This document shows, one piece after another, positions 51,934-61,046 of a stretch of 64,000 nucleotides of DNA (its first letter is position 1; each line of letters starts with the position of its first letter). Made by a program: the position numbers and the translations under genes. Under the pieces are notes generated by a model. The model had not been told where the DNA came from and did no database searches. It saw only the letters and a list, made by a program, of their open reading frames with translations. Source of the DNA: Ruminococcaceae bacterium AM07-15 (GTDB lineage Bacteria > Bacillota > Clostridia > Oscillospirales > Butyricicoccaceae); contig QUDE01000016.1 of assembly GCA_003477405.1 (NCBI GenBank), positions 8,531 to 72,530 of the forward strand, written 5' to 3'.

Positions 51934-52527
51934 ATGAGAAAAATGAACTGGGGAGAAATCAAACAGGCCGTGCTCCACAAGCTGGACGGGCCTGACCAGG
52001 ACCTGGCGGAAGAATACAAAAGCCGGATGATCCCCGCGGCCAACGAGGGCCTGTACCTGCTGGCCACCGGCGGAAAACCCATCTACCGCCAGGAGGAAGT
52101 GGAGGTGACCGAGGAAAATCCCCTCTTGCAGCTTTCCTCCCTGCCTTGCTACTGGGAGCTGGACCGGCTCTATCAGCATCAGGAGGAAGGGCTCCGGCCC
52201 ATTGGCTCCTATGTGCGCCAGGGAGATACCCTGATTCTGGCTCCCGGCCGCTACCAGGTGGCCTACTGGGCCCTGGAGGAGCCGGTGACCGGGGACACCC
52301 CCGACGACCACACCTTCACGCTGGCCCCGGAAGCCCTGTCCCTTTTGCCCCTCTACATCGCCTCCCAGCTGTATAAGCACGACAATGCCCAGCTGGCCGT
52401 GATCTGGCGCAATGAGTTCGAAAGCGGCCGGGACCTTTTGCAGCTGAACCACCGGGAGCGGCGGCGTCAGCCGGGAACGGCGGAGTTTGAAAGCCTGCCT
52501 TGGGCAGGGTGGGGAAGGGGGCAATAA
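51934..52527 (+). CDS. Phage head-tail adaptor-like protein
   Basis: 197 residues from ATG 51934; ATG 51943 is equally possible, as AAAGGAG ends just before 51934. WGEIKQAVLHKLDGPDQD then a helical and beta mixture (SRMIPAANEGLYLLATGG, SQLYKHDNAQLAVIWRNEFE) resembles the adaptor proteins that sit under the portal ring in short-tailed phages. First gene of the third phage block, 3 bp before the next gene. Confidence 0.55.
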   Translation: MRKMNWGEIKQAVLHKLDGPDQDLAEEYKSRMIPAANEGLYLLATGGKPIYRQEEVEVTEENPLLQLSSLPCYWELDRLYQHQEEGLRPIGSYVRQGDTLILAPGRYQVAYWALEEPVTGDTPDDHTFTLAPEALSLLPLYIASQLYKHDNAQLAVIWRNEFESGRDLLQLNHRERRRQPGTAEFESLPWAGWGRGQ

Positions 52528-52530
52528 CAA

Positions 52531-54381
52531 ATGGCCCAATTCAAAGTACCCTCCCAGCCCAAAATGTACCAGACCCGCTACGCCCGGTTCCGGGGCGTGG
52601 ACTTTTCCACCGACCCGGCCCTGGTGGACCCCAGCCGCTCCCCCTTTGCCCCCAACCTGGTGTCCGACGCCGGCGGCATGCCGGAAAAACGCCCTGGCTG
52701 GCGCACCCTCTTTCAGCTGAATCGCCCCATCAACGGCATCTTCGAATGGGAGATGGCCGGGGAGCCTTATCTGGTCATCCACGGCGGCGACACCATCTAC
52801 ACCTGGAAGCAGGTGGAGGGAGAATCCCCCCGGATCATCTGGCAGGGGCTGAACAGCGCCCGCTCCCAGGGCTTTGCCATGGACGGGGCCTTTTACCTGC
52901 TCACCGGCAAAGAGCTGATGCGCCTGCGGGAAAACAAGGAGGAAGGGCCGCTGCCCTGGTGCGAACGGGTGAAGGAACACGCCTATGTGCCCCTCACCTC
53001 CATCGGCCGCAGCCCCCAAGGGGCCGGTACCGATTACGAAGCCTGCAATATGCTGACCAAACGCCGCCGCAACAGCTTCTGCTGCGACGGCTCGGCCCGG
53101 GACTATTACCTGGACGGAGAGGTGAGCAACACCCGCACCGTCACCTGCACCCTGGACGGGGAGGAGATCACCGGATTCACCGTGGACACAAGCCGGAAAT
53201 TCATCCGGTTCGACACCGCTCCCGCGAAACCCCAGGTGGCCGGGCGGGACAACCTGGAGATCGCCTTCGATGTGACCGATCAGGCCAGCATCATCGAAGA
53301 GTGCACCATCTGCTCGGTGTTCGCAGGCTGCGCCTTCCTCAGCGGCAACCCGGAAAAGCGTTCCTTCGATTATCGCTCGGGCTATGGCGACCCCACCTAT
53401 TTCCCCGACCTGGGCTATACCCGGGTGGGCAGCGATACCCCCATTATGGGCTATTGCGCCATCGGTTCCTACCAGGCCATCGTCAAGGCCCCCTCCCAGC
53501 AGGAGGCCACCGTCTATCTCCGCCAGGAGAGTCTGCTGGATGGCAAAACCATCTACCCGGTGCGCCAGGGCGTCAGCGGCGTGGGGGCCGTGTCCCCCTA
53601 TGCCTTCGCCACCCTGCTGGATGAACCGCTGTTTCTCTCCCCCCAGGGGGTGTTCGGTCTGTGCACCAGCAGCGTCAGCGAGGAAAAGGCGGTGCAGAAC
53701 CGGAGCTATTTCATCGACAGCGCCCTGAAAGGGGAGAATGGGCTGGAAAATGCTTCGGCCACGGTGTGGCGGGGGCTGTATGTGCTGGCCCTGGGAAATA
53801 GGTGCTACCTGCTGGACGGCGGCCAGGAAAAATCCTGGCGCAGCCAGAGCATGGGGGACTATGTGTACGAATGCTACCACTGGGAGAACATCCCGGCCCG
53901 GTGCATCGCCGCCCGGGGCGAGGATCTGTTCTTCGGCACCGAGGACGGCCGCCTTTGCCGGTTCAGCACCGATGTTCCGGGCATGGAGCGGTACAGCGAC
54001 GATGGAGCCGCCATCCCCTGCGCCTGGAGCACCAAGGCCGACGACGACGGCAGCTTCACCCAGTACAAAACCATGATGCGCCGGGGAAGCGGAATCATGA
54101 TCAAGCCTTATCTGCGAAGCAGTGTAAAGGTGAACATCCGTACAGAAAAAGACCTGGGCCGGGACCTTTCCTACAGCACCATGGACATCTGGAGCTGGGA
54201 TGAACTGGATTTCAGCCGCATGGATTTCACCGAAAACGACGCCCCTCGGGTGGTGCCCTTCGGCTCCCGGGTGGGCCGGTACCTCACCTTGCAGATCACC
54301 GTGAAAAACGACGGCCTCAACGAGGGCTTCGGGGTATACGGCATCGTCAAGCGCTTTACCAAGGAAGGGAATGTGAAATGA
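52531..54381 (+). CDS. Large phage tail/nozzle-like structural protein
   Basis: 616 residues, predicted nearly all beta. The start FRGVDFSTDPALVDPSRSPF followed by AGGMPEKRPGWRTLF is typical of the large beta-propeller-like proteins placed after the adaptor in podovirus-like clusters, where the nozzle is found. Repeated FAMDGAFYLL / GVFGLCTSS-like blades support this. The C-terminus ends in FGVYGIVKRFTKEGNVK. The exact role (nozzle or stopper) is inferred from size and position. Confidence 0.5.
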   Translation: MAQFKVPSQPKMYQTRYARFRGVDFSTDPALVDPSRSPFAPNLVSDAGGMPEKRPGWRTLFQLNRPINGIFEWEMAGEPYLVIHGGDTIYTWKQVEGESPRIIWQGLNSARSQGFAMDGAFYLLTGKELMRLRENKEEGPLPWCERVKEHAYVPLTSIGRSPQGAGTDYEACNMLTKRRRNSFCCDGSARDYYLDGEVSNTRTVTCTLDGEEITGFTVDTSRKFIRFDTAPAKPQVAGRDNLEIAFDVTDQASIIEECTICSVFAGCAFLSGNPEKRSFDYRSGYGDPTYFPDLGYTRVGSDTPIMGYCAIGSYQAIVKAPSQQEATVYLRQESLLDGKTIYPVRQGVSGVGAVSPYAFATLLDEPLFLSPQGVFGLCTSSVSEEKAVQNRSYFIDSALKGENGLENASATVWRGLYVLALGNRCYLLDGGQEKSWRSQSMGDYVYECYHWENIPARCIAARGEDLFFGTEDGRLCRFSTDVPGMERYSDDGAAIPCAWSTKADDDGSFTQYKTMMRRGSGIMIKPYLRSSVKVNIRTEKDLGRDLSYSTMDIWSWDELDFSRMDFTENDAPRVVPFGSRVGRYLTLQITVKNDGLNEGFGVYGIVKRFTKEGNVK

Positions 54382-54394
54382 AAGGAGCGAGAGT

Positions 54395-56131
54395 ATGTTG
54401 GAAGAACTGAAGATCCTGGAGCAGGACTATGAGGGCAAGGATGTGGCCTCGGCCCCCGACCGGCTCACCGGCGAGCCCCAGGAAAACAAGCAGGTGTTCG
54501 ACCGGCTGGTGAAGGAAGTGGTGGCCCAGCGGTTCAACGCCCTGCTGGAGGCCCTGATGGCCGAAACCGGGGCCGGGGAGATCGGTGCCGCCCTGGGAAT
54601 GACGCTGGACAACGCCCCTCTGTCGGAAAATATCCGGGCGCTGCGTCTCAACGGCGACGGCCAGATGGAAGTGACAAAGGACGGCTCCTATTGGGTGGCC
54701 GCCTCCTCTGGCGGACACCTGGTGCTGGATGCCGAGGGGAACATCCTGCCCCAACGGGGGCGGCTGCGCTTCACCCAGAGCCGGGTCACCGACGAAAACG
54801 GGGTGACGGTGGTCCACGGCATCCAGGGCGTCCAGGGGGAACAGGGCATCCCCGGCCCCCAGGGCCCCGCAGGAGCACAAGGCCCGGAAGGGCCGGTGTT
54901 CGTGCCCAGCTTAAACAGCGCAGGTATCCTGTCCTGGAGCCTGGAAAGCGATCCCCCCACCCCCTCGCCCCAAAGCATCCGGGGTCCCCAGGGCCCTCAG
55001 GGGGAGAAGGGAGAAACCGGCGCCCGTGGCCCGGAAGGGCCTATGGGTCTCACCGGACCCCAAGGCCCCCAGGGTCCGGAAGGTCTGCGAGGTCCTCAAG
55101 GCCCCCAGGGCGAGCGAGGGGTGCAGGGCATCCAGGGCGAACGGGGCATCCAGGGGGAAACCGGCCCTCAAGGCCCCGCAGGAGAACCGGGAGAGAGGGG
55201 TCTGCAAGGCCCTCAGGGAGAAAAGGGCGAGCAGGGGCCCCAAGGCCCGGCGGGAGCCGATGGCCGCAGCTTCACCGTGCTGGCCCGGTATGACACCCTG
55301 GAAAATCTGCAAAGCGCCCATCCTTCCGGCTCGCCGGGGGATGCCTATGCCGTGGGAACGGCTCAGGAGAACACCATCTACATCTGGCAGGAGGATGGGG
55401 CACAGTGGCAGGAGCTGGGCCCGCTCCAGGGGCCCCAGGGCATCCAGGGGGAAACCGGTCCCCAAGGCCCCCAGGGTGAGCAGGGGCCCCAGGGGGAACA
55501 AGGCCCCCGGGGTCTGCAAGGCCCGGCGGGCATCCAGGGGGAGACCGGCCCCCAAGGTCCCCAGGGTGAACCGGGGGCCGACGGCGCAGACGGCGCCCAG
55601 GGCCCCCAGGGTCCCCAAGGCCCTCAGGGGCCTCAGGGAGAACGGGGCCCTCAAGGGGAGACCGGCCCTCAGGGAGAACGGGGCACCACGGCCTATGAAA
55701 GCGCCCAGGCCGCAGGGTTTGAGGGCAGTGAAAGCCAGTTCAACCTGAGCCTGGCCGCCATCGAGCAAAAGGCCAACCGGGCTGCTTCCCCCACGGCGGG
55801 ACATCTGGCCGCTCTGGACCAGGAGGGCAACCCCACAGACAGCGGCCTGACCCCGGAGGACTGGAAGAGCTACACCCTGGAAGCCTTGCTGGGCACGGAC
55901 TGGCAAGGAGAAGGGCCTTACACCCAGCAGGTGGCCGTGGAGGGCCTGAGCGCCAGCCATGAGCCTTTGGCCGATGTGGTGCTCACCGGCACGGTGGACA
56001 CAGACCGGGCCCGGCTGCAAGCCTGGGGCCTGGTGGGAAGGCTCTGGACGGAAGAAGGGGTGCTCCAGGCGGTGTGCTACGACAAAAAGCCCACCGTGGA
56101 GCTGCCTTTGAAACTGCGGATCGTGAGGTGA
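54395..56131 (+). CDS. Collagen-like phage fibre protein
   Basis: 578 residues; AAAGGAGCG 8 bp before the ATG. A helical N-terminal domain (1-125) is followed by collagen-type Gly-X-Y triplets in three runs (about 146-172, 196-290 and 347-432), rich in GPQGPQGE and GIQGETG, interrupted by a SFTVLARYDTLENLQSAHPS domain (about 290-345) typical of phage fibre spacers. The C-terminal ~140 residues hold a folded tip. Triple-helical fibres are common in Firmicute phages and are thought to bind hosts or mucus. The codons of the triplets are varied, so the tract is not a recent expansion. Confidence 0.85.
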   Translation: MLEELKILEQDYEGKDVASAPDRLTGEPQENKQVFDRLVKEVVAQRFNALLEALMAETGAGEIGAALGMTLDNAPLSENIRALRLNGDGQMEVTKDGSYWVAASSGGHLVLDAEGNILPQRGRLRFTQSRVTDENGVTVVHGIQGVQGEQGIPGPQGPAGAQGPEGPVFVPSLNSAGILSWSLESDPPTPSPQSIRGPQGPQGEKGETGARGPEGPMGLTGPQGPQGPEGLRGPQGPQGERGVQGIQGERGIQGETGPQGPAGEPGERGLQGPQGEKGEQGPQGPAGADGRSFTVLARYDTLENLQSAHPSGSPGDAYAVGTAQENTIYIWQEDGAQWQELGPLQGPQGIQGETGPQGPQGEQGPQGEQGPRGLQGPAGIQGETGPQGPQGEPGADGADGAQGPQGPQGPQGPQGERGPQGETGPQGERGTTAYESAQAAGFEGSESQFNLSLAAIEQKANRAASPTAGHLAALDQEGNPTDSGLTPEDWKSYTLEALLGTDWQGEGPYTQQVAVEGLSASHEPLADVVLTGTVDTDRARLQAWGLVGRLWTEEGVLQAVCYDKKPTVELPLKLRIVR

Positions 56132-56135
56132 CAAG

Positions 56136-57098
56136 ATGGGAGAATGTATGATTTTGCGGCGGAATGGTGCCTATACCGGCACCATGGCCGGTCAGCCGTT
56201 GGGCTTCAAAGCGGTGTCCAACCGGATCGGCACCATCGACCTGAGCTGGACCACCGTGCCCGAGGACACCGCCTATGCCGCCCTGCGGGTGGTGCGGCGG
56301 GATGACCGGTTCCCCAAGGACGAATACGACGGGGAAGTGATCTACGAAGGGCCGGACAGCAGCTGCACCGATGAAGGCCTGACCCCGGGGGCCACCTATT
56401 ATTACCGGGCCTTTGCCCGCAGCAAGGACGGGGTCTATCAGAATTCCTACTGCCAGGTGACCGGCACCGTGCGGGAGACCCAGCCGCTGATCCTGATGAA
56501 GGTGGGGGACATCGTGCGCATCAAGGAAAAGGATGTGTGGCAGGATTATCTGGTGGCCCACCAGGGCTATCCCGACCGGGTGGGGGGAAATACCCTGCTG
56601 CTGCGCCGGGATGTGGCCGGCCGCCGCACCATCGCCTCCACCATGCAGAACGAGTACGACGGTTCCATGGCCGATTCCTGGCTGTCGGGGGCCTTTCTCC
56701 CCACGGTGGACAGCGCTGTTTCCGCCAAGATCCCCACCTGTCAGATCCCCTACACCGGCGGCGGTGAGCACGCCCCGGGCTATCTTCAGCGCCAGGTTTT
56801 CCTGCTCTCGGCCACCGAGCTGGGAGGCGGGGAAGAGGGAATGGGCACCGAAGGCACCCTTGTGGATCTGTTCCAGACCGATGAATGGCGCATTTCCAAC
56901 TTCCAGGGCGCGCCCTATCTGTGGGCCACCCGTTCCCCCGACACCCGGGGTGCAAACCAGTTCTGGACGGTGGACACGGCAGGAGCCTTTGCATCCAAAA
57001 CGGTGATTACCACCTGCGGAATGCGTCCGGCCTTCACCCTGCCGGGGGATGCCTTCGTGGTGGATATGGAAGGACATCTGCTGGAAGCACCTCTGTAA
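56136..57098 (+). CDS. Phage fibre-associated protein (FN3-like and DUF6273)
   Basis: 320 residues. An FN3-like domain lies near residues 20-110 (IGTIDLSWTTVPEDTAYAAL, YYYRAFARSKDGVYQ). The C-terminal ~200 residues carry the DUF6273 features GNTLLLRRDVAGRRTIAS, SWLSGAFLPTVD and TCGMRPAFTLPGDA, which are common at the ends of receptor-binding proteins. It lies just after the collagen-like fibre gene, so a tip or adhesin role is likely. Confidence 0.65.
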   Translation: MGECMILRRNGAYTGTMAGQPLGFKAVSNRIGTIDLSWTTVPEDTAYAALRVVRRDDRFPKDEYDGEVIYEGPDSSCTDEGLTPGATYYYRAFARSKDGVYQNSYCQVTGTVRETQPLILMKVGDIVRIKEKDVWQDYLVAHQGYPDRVGGNTLLLRRDVAGRRTIASTMQNEYDGSMADSWLSGAFLPTVDSAVSAKIPTCQIPYTGGGEHAPGYLQRQVFLLSATELGGGEEGMGTEGTLVDLFQTDEWRISNFQGAPYLWATRSPDTRGANQFWTVDTAGAFASKTVITTCGMRPAFTLPGDAFVVDMEGHLLEAPL

Positions 57099-57141
57099 AA
57101 CAAAGCATCTTTACACCCATTGATACAAAAGGAGGAATACC

Positions 57142-58065
57142 ATGGCATATCAGAAATTGGGCAGTTTTGACGACGCCTACATCAAGCAAAGCAGCCCCAG
57201 CTCCTATCAGCAGATCCAGGCGGCCAAAAGCGCCTGGGAGGCGGCCAACGCCGCCGGAGACCGGGCCGGGATGGACGCCGCCCATCAGGCGGCCGAAAGC
57301 ATCCGGGCGGCCTATGGGTATAGCGGCGGCGTGGACGGCAGCCAGTACCTGCCCAATGCCTACGCCCCCATCCGCAACCAGTACATGGACGCGGCCAATG
57401 CCGCCGCCGAGGCCTACCGCCTGGCGGCCCAGACCGGAGCCAGCCAGCTGGAAGCCCAGCGGCCCCAGATCCAGGCCGACTATGACGCCCTGGCCAAACA
57501 GACCTACATCAACTACATGAAGGAGAAGCAGAGTTTGCCCGAGACCATGGCCAAGCTGGGCATCACCGGCCAGGGGGCCGCCGAAAGCACCGCCGCCAGC
57601 CAGAGCAACCAGTACCAGCAGAATGTGCTGGAGGGTGAGCTGGCAAGGCAGGAAGCATTACAGGGCTTGAACAACCGGATCAATGAGCTGTATCAGCAGG
57701 GCGAGCTGCAGGCGGCCCAGGCCCAGGCGGACATTCTTCTGAGCCTGGCCCAGGGGTATCCGGATTTCCTTGAGAGCCAGCAGGAGTGGGAGTACAAACT
57801 GGCCCAGCAGCAGGCCGAGAAGAACCAGCAGGCCTGGGAGAACAGCCAGCAGGAATGGAAAAACCAGCAGCAGATCCGGGAGCAGCAGCTGGCGGCCCAG
57901 AAGGAGGCCGCCGATCAGCAGCAGGACGCCTTCAACCGTCAGCTGGCGGTGGCTAAGATATTGGCCCAGTACGGGGACTTCTCCGGCTATATTTCCCTGG
58001 GCTTCAACCAGGACCAGATCGCCCAGATGCGCAGGGCTTGGCAGATGCAGCAGCTGCAAAAGTAA
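57142..58065 (+). CDS. Gln/Ala-rich coiled-coil phage protein, possible ejection protein
   Basis: 307 residues; AAAGGAGG 8 bp before the ATG. Low-complexity, helical, with AWEAANAAGDRAGMDAAHQ at the N-terminus and long Gln-rich coiled coils (KLAQQQAEKNQQAWENSQQ, NQQQIREQQLAAQKEAADQQ). No cysteine. Internal (ejection) proteins of podoviruses have this composition. It could equally be a short tape-measure-like protein. Confidence 0.55.
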   Translation: MAYQKLGSFDDAYIKQSSPSSYQQIQAAKSAWEAANAAGDRAGMDAAHQAAESIRAAYGYSGGVDGSQYLPNAYAPIRNQYMDAANAAAEAYRLAAQTGASQLEAQRPQIQADYDALAKQTYINYMKEKQSLPETMAKLGITGQGAAESTAASQSNQYQQNVLEGELARQEALQGLNNRINELYQQGELQAAQAQADILLSLAQGYPDFLESQQEWEYKLAQQQAEKNQQAWENSQQEWKNQQQIREQQLAAQKEAADQQQDAFNRQLAVAKILAQYGDFSGYISLGFNQDQIAQMRRAWQMQQLQK

Positions 58066-58074
58066 GGGGGTGGC

Positions 58075-58296
58075 ATGATGGTGACTGTATTGCTGTTTGC
58101 GGGCGTCCTGCTGGGCGCCCTGGGGGCGGTGTTCTGCTACCGGCTGGGGCTGATAGAGGGCAGCCGCCTCACAAGGGAGGGAAGGCTGGAAAGAAGTCCC
58201 TCCCCTGAAGAAAAAGAAAAAGGACGCCTGGGGCGCATTCTGCGGAACATCGACCGCTATGACGGCACCGGCCGGCGTCAGGAAAGGGTGGAATAA
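58075..58296 (+). CDS. Small single-helix membrane protein of the phage block
   Basis: 73 residues. One membrane helix (TVLLFAGVLLGALGAVFCY) and a charged tail. It ends directly at the portal start codon (TAAATG). It could be a holin-like or membrane-anchored accessory protein; no hallmark. Confidence 0.5.
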   Translation: MMVTVLLFAGVLLGALGAVFCYRLGLIEGSRLTREGRLERSPSPEEKEKGRLGRILRNIDRYDGTGRRQERVE

Positions 58297-59874
58297 ATGG
58301 GAAAGAGCGAAAAAATGACCGCCGCTCTTCTGTGGCGCTGGTACACCCGGGGGGATGAGCACCACCGGATGCGGGGCCTTTATGAAAAAACCAAGAAGGC
58401 CCACCGGTTCTTCCGGGGGGAACAGTGGTATGGCGTGGAAAGCGGCGGGGAGGAACTGCCTTTTTATAACTTTATTCAGCCGGTGGTGGAGCACAAGGTG
58501 GCAAGCGTCTGCATGAACACCATGAGCATCCAGTATGCGCCCATGGAGCACGCCGGTGCTCTGGGGCCCGGGGCCGCCCAGATCTGCCAGAAGCTCACCG
58601 CCTATGCCGCCCGCCAGTGGGAGCGGCTCAAAATGGACAAGCTGTGCTGGGAAGTGGTGAAAAACGCCTGCATCGCCGGGGACAGCTACCTCTATTTCCA
58701 CGACGGGGACTGCCAGGCCCAGGTGGTGGACACCTGCGACCTGTATCTGGGGGACGAAACCTGCCCCGATGTGCAGAAGCAGCCCTATTTGCTCATCGCC
58801 CGCCGTCAGACGGTGGGGGAGGTGCGGAAGGCGGCCCGGCGGTATGGCCTGGGGGAGGCAGAGGTGCAGAGCATCGTCCCCGACGACGGCCCCCTGGACC
58901 GGCAGGAGCGGGAAGAGGAATGGGAGCACAGTGACACCCGGGAGGAAGAACAGCTGTGCACCACTCTTCTGGCTTTCTGGCGGGATGAGGACGGGGTGGT
59001 CTGCTGCACCCGGGGCACCCGGGATGTGCTCTACCAGAAGCCGGTGCGTCTTTATGGCGGCGGCCGTGGGCTGAGCCTGTATCCCATTGCCGCTTTCCGC
59101 TGGATGGGCCGCCGTGGCTCGTCCCGGGGGAATGGGGAGGTCACTCCCCTCATCCCCAACCAGATCGAAACCAACAAAATGCTGGCCCGGCGCCTGATGA
59201 ATGCCAAAATGACCGCCTTTTCCCGGCTGGTGTACAACGCCGACAAGGTGCTGAACAAGGAAGCCCTGGAAGAGGTGGGGGCGGCCATCAAGGTGCGGGA
59301 TATGCAGGCCAACGCCGTCACCGACATTGTCAGCTATCTGGGGGCGGCGCCCATGTCCCCCGACGCCCAGGCTCTGGCCCAGGAGCTGGTGCAGCAGACG
59401 AGAGATCTGGCCGGTGCAGGCGACGCCGCGCTAGGCCAGGTCAACCCGGAAAAGGCCAGCGGCGCTGCCATCATCGCCGTGCGGGATCAGGCGGCGCTGC
59501 CCCTCAACGAGCAGATCGCCGATTTCCGTCAGTTTGTGGAGGATGTGGCTTCCATCTGGTTTGAGCTGTGGGCGGCCTATTACCCCGCCGAGCTGAGCCG
59601 GGGGATCTACGCCCTCTCCGGGGAGGAGCTGCGGCGGCTGCGGGTGGAGATCCGCATTGATGTGTCCCCCAACAGCCCCTATTCCCGCTATGCCCAGGAG
59701 CAGGCCCTGGAGAATCTGTTCCAGAAGGGGGTCATCACCTTTGAGGAGTATGTGGCCGCTCTGGATGAGAATGCCGCCGCTCCCAAGCAGAAGCTGGAGG
59801 ATATTCTGAGGAACCGCCAGCGTGACGCTGGACCCGTTCCTGTCTCTGGCGAGATGCGTTCCCTGCCTCAGTAG
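58297..59874 (+). CDS. P22-like phage portal protein
   Basis: 525 residues. RFFRGEQWYGVESGGEELPF and YNFIQPVVEHKVASVCMNT at the start, WEVVKNACIAGDSYLYFHDG, IPNQIETNKMLARRLMNAKM in the middle, and NPEKASGAAIIAVRDQAALPL near residue 385 are the usual pattern of P22-type portals. It forms the dodecameric DNA gate and works with the terminase at 44351. Placing the portal last, 13 kb after the terminase, is odd. The last ~19 residues (from RQRDAGPVPVSGEM) are translated from repeat CAGCGTGACGCTGG. Confidence 0.85.
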   Translation: MGKSEKMTAALLWRWYTRGDEHHRMRGLYEKTKKAHRFFRGEQWYGVESGGEELPFYNFIQPVVEHKVASVCMNTMSIQYAPMEHAGALGPGAAQICQKLTAYAARQWERLKMDKLCWEVVKNACIAGDSYLYFHDGDCQAQVVDTCDLYLGDETCPDVQKQPYLLIARRQTVGEVRKAARRYGLGEAEVQSIVPDDGPLDRQEREEEWEHSDTREEEQLCTTLLAFWRDEDGVVCCTRGTRDVLYQKPVRLYGGGRGLSLYPIAAFRWMGRRGSSRGNGEVTPLIPNQIETNKMLARRLMNAKMTAFSRLVYNADKVLNKEALEEVGAAIKVRDMQANAVTDIVSYLGAAPMSPDAQALAQELVQQTRDLAGAGDAALGQVNPEKASGAAIIAVRDQAALPLNEQIADFRQFVEDVASIWFELWAAYYPAELSRGIYALSGEELRRLRVEIRIDVSPNSPYSRYAQEQALENLFQKGVITFEEYVAALDENAAAPKQKLEDILRNRQRDAGPVPVSGEMRSLPQ

Positions 59875-60024
59875 TCTGGGTGTGGCGAGCCATCACCCAG
59901 GAATAGCCTGGGTGCAGTCCTAGCAGAGTGCATAGACAAAGGCTCCCCATCGGGGAGCCTTTTTGCTGGCCCTGATTTTATTGCCTGGCGCGGGAGCGCA
60001 ATATGGGTGCAGCGTCACGCTGCG
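59819..60024. repeat. Repeat block ending the phage cluster
   Basis: CAGCGTGACGCTGG inside the portal 3' end, an M2 variant with GGTGTGGCGAGCCATCACC, terminator AAAGGCTCCCC-ATC-GGGGAGCCTTTTT (59938-59966), M1 tail and GCAGCGTCACGCTGC, which ends two bases before the next -35. Confidence 0.83.
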
Positions 60025-60053
60025 TTGACAAAAAGCAGGCTTTGTTATATAGT
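60025..60053 (+). promoter_or_regulatory. Sigma-A promoter
   Basis: TTGACA, 17 bp, TATAGT. Confidence 0.82.
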
Positions 60054-60128
60054 AAATACAATAAAATATCCCTCTCAATTTGGGAGGGGAAACGGTTTTC
60101 CGGTTTTGCTGGAAGGAGGGAACTCTCG

Positions 60129-60644
60129 ATGAAAAAGAAGAGTCTTTTGATCCTGGCCGTGGTAGTATTGGTGGTGGCCGCTGGCGTGGGCTTTTATTTT
60201 CTTCGCCCCGGAGCGGGAAATCAGGTGAGCACCGGCCCCAAAAAGGTGATCGAAGCCATGATGACCTGCCCCAATGACGACCTGTTCACAGAGGATATGG
60301 TATCGGTGATCGGCGTGGGCGTGACCCCCGACCCGGAAAAGCTGGAAGAAGCCATGGAGGACTGGGACGACGCCGCAGAAGAGTGGAACGAGGAAGTGGG
60401 GAAGTATTTTGCTCAGGGCTGCCTGGATTCCTTCCTCAATGATTCGGTGGCCACCTCCTATCTGGTGAAGGGCGTGCCGGTTCGGGTGGAAAAGATGGAA
60501 CTGCTGGAACGGCAGGAGCTGGAGTCCTCCGGCAGCGAAAAGGTGAAGGTCACCGTGAATGTGGACGGTGTCCAGGAAACCGTCACCCTGGATTTCTCCC
60601 TGGATGGCGACGGCAAAATCACCTTTGTAAAGTTGGCTGCGTAG
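60129..60644 (+). CDS. Membrane-anchored extracytoplasmic protein, unknown
   Basis: 171 residues from ATG 60129 (GGAGGGAACTC upstream). One N-terminal helix (SLLILAVVVLVVAAGVGFYF) anchors an outer domain with KKVIEAMMTCPNDDLFTED and an acidic segment (EEAMEDWDDAAEEWNEEVGK). The C-terminus KVTVNVDGVQETVTLDFSLD is a beta stretch. Resembles the many DUF-type stress or envelope proteins of Clostridia, without a specific match. Monocistronic. Confidence 0.6.
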   Translation: MKKKSLLILAVVVLVVAAGVGFYFLRPGAGNQVSTGPKKVIEAMMTCPNDDLFTEDMVSVIGVGVTPDPEKLEEAMEDWDDAAEEWNEEVGKYFAQGCLDSFLNDSVATSYLVKGVPVRVEKMELLERQELESSGSEKVKVTVNVDGVQETVTLDFSLDGDGKITFVKLAA

Positions 60645-60805
60645 CGGCGGCCAGCGTGACGCTGGACCCATACTCTCCCTGGCTTTATGCGCTGTTTTCC
60701 ATGAGTGCTCCGGCTGCGGCAAACCACAGCCGGAAGGGGCCGGGTGCAGTTCTGGTAAAATGCATAGACAAAAGCCTCCCGTCAGGGAGGCTTTTTCTTG
60801 TTTTC
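60645..60805. repeat. M2 variant and terminator
   Basis: CAGCGTGACGCTGG, M2 with an altered palindrome (GGCTGCGGCAAACCACAGCC), terminator AAAAGCCTCCC-GTCA-GGGAGGCTTTTT (60772-60798) serving the two convergent genes. Confidence 0.8.
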
Positions 60806-61021
60806 TTATGGGGAGTAGGGCTTTCGGCAGGAGGTAATGCCCAAAAGATAATCCACACTGGTGCCATAAAAGGCGGCCAGAGCGATGAGCACCCGGGTAG
60901 GGATATCATTTTCCCCGGTTTCATATTTGGAATAGCCTGTCTGGGACATATTCAGATAATGCGCCACCTGATTCTGGGTCAGGTCGGCATCTTCCCGCAG
61001 ATCACGCAGCCGGTTTGCCAT
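60806..61021 (-). CDS. Small Xre-family HTH repressor
   Basis: 71 residues from ATG 61021 (GAGGTG 7 bp upstream). A single HTH_3 domain: LRDLREDADLTQNQVAHYLN, then MSQTGYSKYETGENDIPTRV and LIALAAFYGTSVDYLLG. It probably represses itself, since a perfect palindrome lies ~50 bp upstream. Target genes beyond itself are unknown. Confidence 0.85.
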   Translation of the reverse strand: MANRLRDLREDADLTQNQVAHYLNMSQTGYSKYETGENDIPTRVLIALAAFYGTSVDYLLGITSCRKPYSP

Positions 61022-61046
61022 AGACTTCACCTCAAGGGAAGTATGG

